Shown: positions 56,226 to 64,000 of the stretch, in pieces
Layout of the letters: every line of letters begins with the position of its first letter
How positions within the stretch are numbered: position 1 is the stretch's first letter
Assembly: GCF_023065955.2 (NCBI RefSeq)
Contig: NW_026622952.1
Coordinates: forward strand, 32,350,313 to 32,414,312
Origin: Ursus arctos
Lineage: Eukaryota > Chordata > Mammalia > Carnivora > Ursidae
Direction: 5' to 3'
DNA: 64,000 nt
Program-made: the position numbers and the translations under genes
Notes under the pieces: generated by a model
What the model was told of the DNA's origin: nothing
Database searches by the model: none
Seen by the model: the letters and a program-made list of their open reading frames with translations, nothing else

Positions 56226-59200
56226 AAGCAAGATGAAAGTTTCAAATGCTAGAGCTGTTCTAAGTGGACTTTGAGGAAGGTGTGTGGTTTTGATAACTAA
56301 AAGGTCATTATTGACTACTTAGAAGCTTCAAGAAAAAATCCAAATGCAAAGAGTTAATGAATAAGTGGAAGCTGATAAAAAACAAAAACAAAAAACTATC
56401 TTCCTTTCAGTGGTAAAAATCAGGCACATTAGAACAGTGGTACCGTGTGTACGGTTGGTATGAAGATGAGAAATTACAGGGTTCAGTGATAGGTTGCTTT
56501 GCAGCTTATTCATTTGGTGAGGGAAATGGTTTCACCTTGCTGATTTCTCAGCACTAAACAAGTCATGTTTGCCTGTTCATTAGAACTTGCTTCATTTCTT
56601 TTCAATTCGTTTTTTATCCATTTGGCACTTCTGTGTGTTAGGACTCTGCTTCGTAGTGCAATTCTCAACTATTGATGGTTGTGACATACCCACTCTGAAA
56701 TGTGAGAGTATAAAATGCAGCATCATCATGGGGAACACAGATGCAAATTTACTGGCATAGACTGAATGGCTGTTTCATTTCACTATATTTATTAAAGCCC
56801 TTGTAGAACAGTTCTCATGTCAAGATATGAAATAACAATAAATATTAAGGAAATAAAGATCTATACTTCAAGTATTTATTTGTACACAATAAAAGAATAA
56901 GTACAGATCCCTTTGCTGACTCTTAACAAATTTTATTAGGCATATATATTCTACTTTATTATATAACCATAAAACAGCTCAGGAAAAATTAAATGAGCTA
57001 ATTCGGCACTATTTACTAAGGGAAACTTCTCATTGAGTTCATTAGGAGTTTTGCCTGGGAAAAAACTAAATAATCAGGTCTTCCCCCACCCCGCCCCAAG
57101 ATATTCACAGTAGTACAGAAAGTAGTTGTTCAATGTTTAAGTGCTAGTGTATTTCTGCATGAGAAGTCAGCTCTTCTCACCAGAGTATAGATGGTGCCTT
57201 ATTCATAGCACAACTGCTATGTAACTTATGATGTGAGTTATGGCTTCAACCTACTGCTATTAATTCCACTTGAGGGATCAGAATGTTATGATCAACTGGC
57301 TTTTTTTATTATTATTATCCAAAGAACTGTAGTCAGTACATGATTTTGGCAGAAATATGCCATCAGAGACAAACTGGTATATCAAATGTACTCCTGGGGC
57401 AGAAATAAATTCCTTACTCCAATCTAAGAGAAACATTGCGTGTCTTAAGTATGTGATTAGGGACATGTTAAGAAAGCTTTTTGCCAGTGTCTGGGCCATA
57501 CTTCAATTAACTAGCAGGCAAGGATTCGGGACATAAACTGAACATGGGCATTAGGACCTAGCAGGAGACTGTTAGCAATTGGGACAAGAAAACAAGTTGA
57601 CATGAGCTTTTTGCTAAATTTGAGCAGATTGTTTATTTTCTCATATCTTTTGGCATTATGGTTCTGAGAGACTTTAGAAAAATTCCTTCTCTCATGCTAT
57701 TCAAGGATCAAATTCTGACTTGTTGAACTAGTTATAAAGATGTGCACAAAATAAAATATGTGCTATGATCAGTAACCATCTGAATGTATTTTTCAGTTAC
57801 CATCTCTGTCTATGCATGGGGCCACTAGGGATAAAAATGTAGATTATAAAAACCCTAGTCTTTCATTTGTCCTGGAATAAGGATTTAAAACATATTTATT
57901 TCTAATCCAGAAGCAGGAAATGAAGCCTCGTGCAAAGTACAGAATGTTGCCACATTTTAATGCATATTATAATATAAAATTAAACATAGAAATTAATATA
58001 CCAAGATACCTGCATACAAAATCCGAACGTGGGAGTGACAGATTTCAGAAACTAGTTCTGTTGGAAAAACGGTATGGTGTTATTTATCAGATTGTTGAAA
58101 AGACATTTATAGAAGTTGTGGCCCTCCTTATCTTCCTTCTTCATTTCATAGGAAACATGTTTCCTTCCTTAATGACCCTGCTTTAATCAGATGGTCTGGA
58201 AAGTCATTATTGAAACATGCTATTTACCAGGAAAGATCACTAGTGCCTTTTGAATGCAGTGGAAACCGTATTTTGTGTTATAAGACTTAAGGTCTTAAGG
58301 GTGTGGAGATGACTTTTTTCAAAACAAATTTCAAGGCAGGAACTCTTCAGTTTTACAGAGCTCAGGGAAGATGTGAGTGATCCTCCATATAGGGAAGGGA
58401 GTTTTACATATGGCTGAAATACTATATGGGTATATCTTGTGACAATTTATCAGTCCAGGCAAGCTCCCAGTCTTGTATAAGCAGAGATACTCCTCCCCTG
58501 CTGTTTGGCAGGCACTGTGGTGGGAGTTTTTACTGTTAACGTTAATTTATCTCCCCTATTTCAATTTCTCTATCTTACCTCTTTCTGGTTGCTGTAGTTT
58601 GTGTACTTTTTGTAAATTGCCTTAATTCCTCTTCTTAAACAGAATGGAAAACAAATTTTCCTTTAAGGAAGGGAGAAAACCCTGTACTCATTGATTCACA
58701 TTAGTTCCTGGGTTCAAAAATATTTCATGTAAGTCAAGGCCTTTATTTCCTTTCTCGAATTTAAAAAAAAAAAAAAAGGTTAAGATTGGAAAGCAAAATG
58801 AATACTATCTTTTTAAACCATAATATGTATTCTATTGAAATAGTTTATAGATGCAATAATTATTTCTTTAAATTCTAAACTCTTTGTGAATATTGACAGA
58901 GAATTGGTCAAATGATTTTAGAAACAGAAATCACTAGTCAAAATTAAGACTTCATGATTACTGAAATTTCTATTATATTACTGTTTATTTTCACATTCTC
59001 ATTTTAAAACACTATATATTCATAGAAAATAATGTCCCATTGACAGATAAAACCAATGTGCAATTTTTTGCCAATTTCTTTCTTTCTTTTACGTTAACTG
59101 TGGATATTTTGCATGCTGACATTGACATGGCTCTGATTAACCTGACATTGCCCTCTCTCTGCATAGTTCTTGGATTTATTAGGATATTTTGCTTATATAT

Positions 59201-60034
59201 GCCTTTGGGGAGAAAAGAATTGAATGAATTACGGTGATGGATATGGTTCCGTTCCAGTAGTTAAAACATGCAGCAAGCTTGAGTGAAGTCTAAAAATTCT
59301 GCATCTTGAGCTCTGAAAACCTTTGGCCAGCCAGCAGCCATGTTCCCTAGAAGTGGATGGAAGTCCTCTAGAATTGTCAAATAACACAAAACTCCCCTCT
59401 TACATCCCACTATATTTGTTGAAAAGAAAAATTACATTGTGAGAAATATACTGTCTGTGAGCAATGCAAATGAATTTTTTAAAGAATAATATAAAATCTT
59501 AATGAGATGATTGATTCATACATTAACTGAGTGTCCAAAGCAATTGATTTCAGAGCAAAAAAGACACAGAAAAATAGGACAGACATGCTTGCAGGTTTTG
59601 TTTTGCAGCCATAATACCTTGTATGTTAGAAGACATTTAAGTTTTGTACAAAAATTTCAATCTCGAATTGAAAAATTTACAGGCACTGTTTTATATACAG
59701 AAAGACGAAATGCATTTTGGTATCCTATTTGTACTACAAGGTTCAGTAGAAAATAATCCAGTAACCTTGTAAATGAGATTGTTACTATAATTCATTAAAA
59801 AAAAAAGTTTATTTAGCACTTTAAAACATTGTTGAATACCTTTAAGCTAAATCATTGGATCTCCATTTCCTGATTTCAGTATATAGTAGAATGTTTTCCA
59901 TGACAGCCTGTATCTTTCATTTATCATTTTGTAGTGACTTTTACTTAAAAAAACCCTATTTTGGAGAAATTAATATCATGAATTTTAAATTATGAAAGGT
60001 AGTTTATGATCGTAAAGACCAAGGTTTATAAAGA
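56226..60034. other. long repeat-poor AT-rich block
   Basis: About 3.8 kb without a recognised transposon, gene or RNA. Minor A runs occur at 58760-58774. Reading frames are all below 90 codons, with no motif. This is the second-longest stretch lacking recognisable repeats, after 29.4-33.3 kb. Confidence 0.45.
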
Positions 60035-60225
60035 CCTGGATTTGAATCCTAATTGAACTTCTCCTTTACTGGACCATCTTTGCTGATGACTTCATCTTTT
60101 TAAACTTCATTTTCTTCAACTGTGAAAATGGACAATTTTACCGATCTGTAGGGTTTTTAGGGAGATGAAATAAAGGAGTATCTAAATAGCTAGCTACTAT
60201 GGCAAAACTCAATAAATGATTACTG
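60035..60225 (-). mobile_element. MIR SINE fossil, antisense
   Basis: The plus strand reads 'gacctggatttgaatcctaattgaacttctcctttactggacc', 'cttcatcttttt aaacttcattttcttcaactgtgaaaatgga', 'gtagggtttttagggagatgaaataaagga' and 'actcaataaatgattactgtta'. That is the reverse complement of MIR. It is diverged but the order is complete. Confidence 0.8.
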
Positions 60226-60226
60226 T

Positions 60227-60261
60227 TACCACCACCACCATCACCACCATCATCATCATCA
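60227..60261. repeat. (CAC/CAT)n trinucleotide repeat
   Basis: 35 bp of CCA/CAT triplets ending in CATCATCATCATC, right next to the end of the MIR. Confidence 0.95.
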
Positions 60262-60370
60262 GTATCTTTATCATAGGTTTGCTATAAGAACCATATTTTG
60301 TTGTGGTTTTTTTTTTTTCCTTTTTTGGAAATTTTTCTTAGTTACCTAATATTGAATCAGAGTAAAAAGA
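60262..60370. other. spacer with T-rich tracts
   Basis: Contains T runs around 60306-60330 and no other feature. Confidence 0.5.
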
Positions 60371-60381
60371 AGCAGCAAATT

Positions 60382-60517
60382 AAAAAAAAAAAAAAATTAA
60401 GTAGGCTTCACGTGCATTGTGGAGCCCAGCTCAGGGCTTGAACTCACACCCAGAGATCAAGACCTGAGCTGATACCAAGAGTCGCATGCTTAACCGACTG
60501 AGCCACCCAGGTGCCCC
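60382..60517 (-). mobile_element. short Can-SINE, antisense
   Basis: 'aagtaggcttcacgtgcattgtggagcccagctcagggcttgaactcacaccc' and 'agatcaagacctgagctgataccaagagtcgcatgcttaaccgactgagccacccaggtgcccc'. Only the tRNA-related head and a short part of the body remain. An A-rich run (60382-60396) on the plus strand sits where a reverse-oriented SINE should have T. Imperfect AGCAAATT repeats lie on both sides. Confidence 0.9.
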
Positions 60518-61584
60518 AGCAATAGCAAATTTAAATAGTATGGGAATAATATCAAGATATGCCCTATAAATCACAATAGGTATAAATCTTGTCAATGTAC
60601 TTAGCTAAGCAAGTGCCATGACTGCGTAGACAGTTTAAAAAAAAATGAAATTTGTCTTCTGCCTTTTGAAAAATTCCAATGACTATCATAACAGTTGATC
60701 CAATCATGCTGTATATAAAACATCATTTTCAGGGTAATATATTTTAATTGCTGTTGGAACTGTGTCTTGACAATATAACTATGCCTGAATTGAGTTGTTT
60801 TATTTGCCTCCAAATATTTTTTTTTTCTACATGTGTAGCAAATATAGTGGAGAGGGCATGCGAAACAAACAAAAAAATAAACAGGCTAAAATTCAGATGA
60901 TTACAGTAACAGTGAAATTAAATTCTTTCTTCCCCTTTCCCACTGAACGCTATTATCTATGTTTAAAAGTAAAAAAAAAATATAAAAATGAATAAATAAA
61001 TGAATAATGAATAAATCCATGCAAATAGCCCTAGAAAAGCAGCATTCAACAGGTATAAACAAACAGTTTCCACATTTAAAAGCGAAAACTTTGCAGTTAC
61101 AGATCTCCGATGTCTCTCTTCTTCAAATTATACTTCAAGTTCTATATAATATTAATGGAAGAACAGAGAAACCTTAATAAAGTAAATGTGTGTCTATATG
61201 TATCCCTTTTTTTAGATTGCATTTTGGCTATTAAGGAAGAAAAGGATTACAAATAACTTTTTTTTCCCTCATAGCCAAGTTGAACAGTAATACATCTTAC
61301 ATTTGGGGGAAATGGTTATGATTGGTGGCAGGAGCAGTCTTTGTTGATTTCTTAAATAATGAAAGGCCTAAATCCCCACTTATTTTGGTCCTTGCTGCCC
61401 CCCTGTAGACCCATTGTAACAACTAATGGGACAGTTAAAATCAGTGTAGAGTCTCCTGGAGGACCTTGCTAAATATCCTTGAGCTCCATTCTGCTGCAGG
61501 TGCAGGAGATGACCTTAGCTTGGAAGAGGGAGCTTCTGGTTAGTAAGCAGAGCAGAGAGGAATGAGGGAGACAAAGACCCAACA
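60518..61584. other. unique sequence with AAAT/TGAA tract
   Basis: A simple (AAATGAAT)-like tract lies at 60988-61015. Otherwise nothing is recognised. Confidence 0.5.
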
Positions 61585-61805
61585 GCCAGACTGCCTGAGT
61601 ATGCATTTTTGCTCTGCCATTGGCTAGTAGGGTAAGGTGCATCCCCTCATTTAACTTTCTGCTTCAGTTTTTTTAGTCTGTAAGTAGGGTAAGACTCGAA
61701 CCTTTACCATAGAGTTGCTATGAGATTAAGTGAGATAATCAAATATAAGATTGTGGAATACTTAATATCTGACACATGGTTTGTGACAAGTGTTAGTTAT
61801 CATGA
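61585..61805 (-). mobile_element. MIR SINE fossil, antisense
   Basis: Plus strand: 'ccagactgcctgagtatgcatttttgctctgccattggctag', 'cccctcatttaactttctgcttcagtttttttagtctgtaagtagggtaa', 'atagagttgctatgagattaagtgagataatc' and 'cttaatatctgacacatgg'. It matches the reverse complement of MIR along nearly its full length. Confidence 0.85.
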
Positions 61806-63249
61806 TGGTCGTGTGACAAGGAGATCCCATCTTGTTGATCCAACTAAAATTTTGAAGGCTGTATACTGTTTAGACAATTCCTTTAGAAAGGTCAGGAATT
61901 TAGAGGTTCTCTGGACCTGGATGCCATATGTGTGCATTGACTTATCCATGGTTGGGCGTAGAGAAAAATGTGCTTGCTAACTAGGTGTGTTAAAATTACT
62001 GAGATTATATAAGCCTGCTGCCTCAAATAGCTACAGATGAGGGAAAAGGACCCTGTGTATTCTAAATAGTGTAGGGCTGGGGTTCACTTTTACTTCTTGA
62101 CACTTCGCAAGTCAGCATGGAGACATAGGGAAACCACTCAGTCAAAATGTTGTCTACGCCATTTGTTGGACCTGCTTGTTGGGTCATTCCTATTTATTTC
62201 TCTTTTTAGTGCATGAGTTTTTAAATTTGATCTTCATTTTTCACTAGTATATTACACAGGAAACATCTCTTTACTGTTGCAATTATCCCTTTTATTTCAT
62301 TTTTGAAAAGGCATTATGTTACCCTCTCTTTTAAGACACTGAGGTTAAGAACTAATGTCATTAAATACCATTTTTAAAAGAACCCCTTCCTGTCTGCAGG
62401 CACATTATCATAAAAGAAAAAAAAAAGAAGGAAATAATGAAGCCGAGTTTTTGTAGGGCACAATGAGACGGCATTAAAATGGCAAATACTTAAAATGAGA
62501 ATACAAAGTGACTGAAAAGAACTGAGATTTGAGACATAAAAGATGTTTCTAATCCATTTATGTTCCTCTAATGTTGCTGATTGAAAGTCCTCATGTAAAT
62601 GTAATCCTTTTTTTAAAACTCAGTCCTCCAGTAGAGAAAACAAGGGCCAACTGTTCCAATGATCTTGGCAGATGCAGACGATCTCACTCCTAAAAGAGTC
62701 TTTCCAACTAGTCCTCTCGCCTGAAGGAAGATAACATTTCACTAGGTGCCTGTCTTTCACTGGGGAGCCAGTTTATGCAAATCCTAAATAGTGACCCCAT
62801 GTGGTAGTTTGAAATGCGAAACCTTTATAGAGGGAAACAGAGGCTACACTTTGTACTTTGATATAGCATCGAATTTTACCAGGAAAGAGTTTGGAAGAGC
62901 ATTAAAAATGAACTCTTGACTTTTATGATGAGGTTTCTATTTTTCTTTCTTTCTGAAGTTACACTATCCGCTTCACCTAGTTCATTGACACCAGCCCACA
63001 TCCCTCTCAGGAATTAAAAAAGAATAATTCTGCCTGTTATACTTTGAGAGTTCATTTAAATAGACTGGAATCTCACAACCAGTGACATCAGCAAGGTGGC
63101 CTTGTATGAAACCCCAGCCTGTGTCCCCGCAGCGAAGAACAACTTTTAGACAGCTATCCATGAACAAAAGTAGCTCTGGGAGAGCTCAGGAGTCCATTTG
63201 AGAAGCCTCAGCAGCACAGAGAACAAAACAAAACAAAACACCTGAGAAT
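61806..63249. other. unique sequence, nothing recognised
   Basis: About 1.4 kb with no repeat beyond a (AAAAC)n of three to four units at 63225-63240. No gene is supported. Confidence 0.5.
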
Positions 63250-63799
63250 AATTACACAACAAAGGTAGGATGAACAGTTACATTTTGCCTGCAGGCCGCA
63301 GGCCAGCACTACTCAAAAGCAAGAAGGCACTCCTCTGTCCAAGAGAGTTCCCCTCACTGGGAAAAGGAAGACAGATTCGCCAGGCACTGCTTGAAGGACC
63401 CACTTCAGTTTCAGAGACCAGCATATCTGAGACATCTCAAGACTCTAGGAACAAGAAAAAGGGCAAGGCTACTAGTATCAGCCATGAAGGAGTGACCATG
63501 GGTCCCAGTGGACTGCTTTCGAGAGAACTCTAGTAGCCTTTGCCATTGATGACCACAACTTTTAGACACTATGGACACTGTCGCGCCCACATACATACAG
63601 CTTTCATCACTGAGGACTCCATCATGGACCCCAGCAGACTGCTCCATAGAGGACCCCTCTAGGTGAAATCCTCATAGTGGCATTTGCTGCTGAGGAAATC
63701 AATGGCCAGTACGGCTGTCACAGCCTCCTCCACCGCAGACCCCCTGCAAATACCCAAGGAAGATCCTAAGACAGGAAGAACGGATCTACAAAATGCCCA
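63250..63799. other. GC-richer block with a diverged tandem duplication
   Basis: Relatively GC-rich compared with the surroundings. A phrase 'catgggtcccagtggactgct' at 63497 recurs as 'catggaccccagcagactgct' at 63623, followed in both by sequence ending CTCTAG, then 'tagcctttgcc' or 'tggcatttgct'. This is a diverged tandem unit of about 126 bp. It ends just before the L1 endonuclease remnant and may be the upstream part of the same element. The 87- and 78-codon frames here are unassigned. Confidence 0.5.
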
Positions 63800-64000
63800 G
63801 AAAACAATTAACAAATTGCAGTAGTAAGGCCTTCCCTATCAGTAGTAACTTGAAATGTGAATAGATTAAATTCTCCGATCAAGAGATACAGAATGGATGA
63901 ATAGGTTTAAAAAAAAAATTATATGCTGACTTCCAAGAGACTCACTTCAGCTTTAAAGACGCACACTGCCTGAATGTGAAGGGATAGAAAAAGATGTTCC
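63800..64000 (+). mobile_element. L1 ORF2 endonuclease-start remnant, runs off the edge
   Basis: 'ctatcagtagtaacttgaaatgtgaatagattaaattctccgatcaagagatacagaatgg' reads LSVVT*NVNRLNSPIKRYRM, matching the start of L1 ORF2p (ITLNINGLNSPIKRHR...). 'tatatgctgacttccaagagactcacttcagctttaaagacgcacactgcctgaatgtgaagggatag' follows the CC.QETH..FKDTH.L..KG.. region of the apurinic endonuclease. In-frame stops at both TGA and TAG show it is dead. The rest lies beyond the window. Confidence 0.75.

Overview
This 64 kb window is gene-poor nuclear DNA from a carnivoran mammal. It is AT-rich, has no CpG-island-like stretch, and every open reading frame is short (at most 162 codons). I found no protein-coding exon, tRNA, rRNA or other RNA gene that I could support. 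The lineage call rests on about 15 tRNA-Lys-derived Can-SINEs (SINEC) with the diagnostic head GGTGCCTGGGTGGCTCAGT and tail CAAATAAATAAATAAAATCTT. The panda/seal/mustelid-like sequence GACAGCCAGCGAGAGAGGGA also recurs, which points to arctoid Caniformia (bear, seal or mustelid). Species and locus cannot be fixed without a search.

Layout. 0-11 kb: mostly unique sequence, a Tigger-like fossil (2.4-2.8 kb), two old L1 3' ends (3.2-3.5 kb and 3.8-4.6 kb), a MIR (8.3 kb) and MER5A (10.3 kb). 11-24 kb: four reverse or forward young insertions (SINEs at 11.1, 17.9 and 20.3 kb; an L1 tail at 18.1 kb), L2 and MIR fossils, an antisense MaLR LTR (21.8 kb), a compound microsatellite (23.0 kb) and another L1 tail (23.5 kb). 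24-35 kb: the most repeat-poor part, with one SINE, one MER5-like element and microsatellites. 35-45 kb: the densest repeat region, with six SINEs in 3.1 kb, a young L1 with a perfect 17-bp target-site duplication (39.2 kb), and a 4 kb antisense L1 (40.4-44.6 kb) that is itself interrupted by a younger L1 and by a 330-bp GC-rich insert. 45-56 kb: SINEs, L2/MIR fossils, a nearly full-length Tigger1 DNA transposon (52.9-55.1 kb) and a MaLR LTR. 56-64 kb: long unique stretches, two antisense MIRs, a SINE, and the start of an L1 endonuclease-coding remnant running off the right edge.

The recognisable coding matter is all dead transposon sequence: L1 ORF2 fragments and a Tigger1 transposase. The Tigger1 copy has lost its start codon and has an internal deletion that, by my recall of the family consensus, covers the last catalytic aspartate. 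The main L1 copy has lost the part of reverse transcriptase that carries the catalytic motif C. I found no convincing novel biological system. The best items for follow-up are the 330-bp insert at 41.4 kb, the repeat-free ATTA-rich block near 27 kb, the diverged tandem repeat at 63.5 kb, and the set of SINE/L1 insertions with perfect target-site duplications. Repeat-family names come from memory of consensus sequences, not from a database run.
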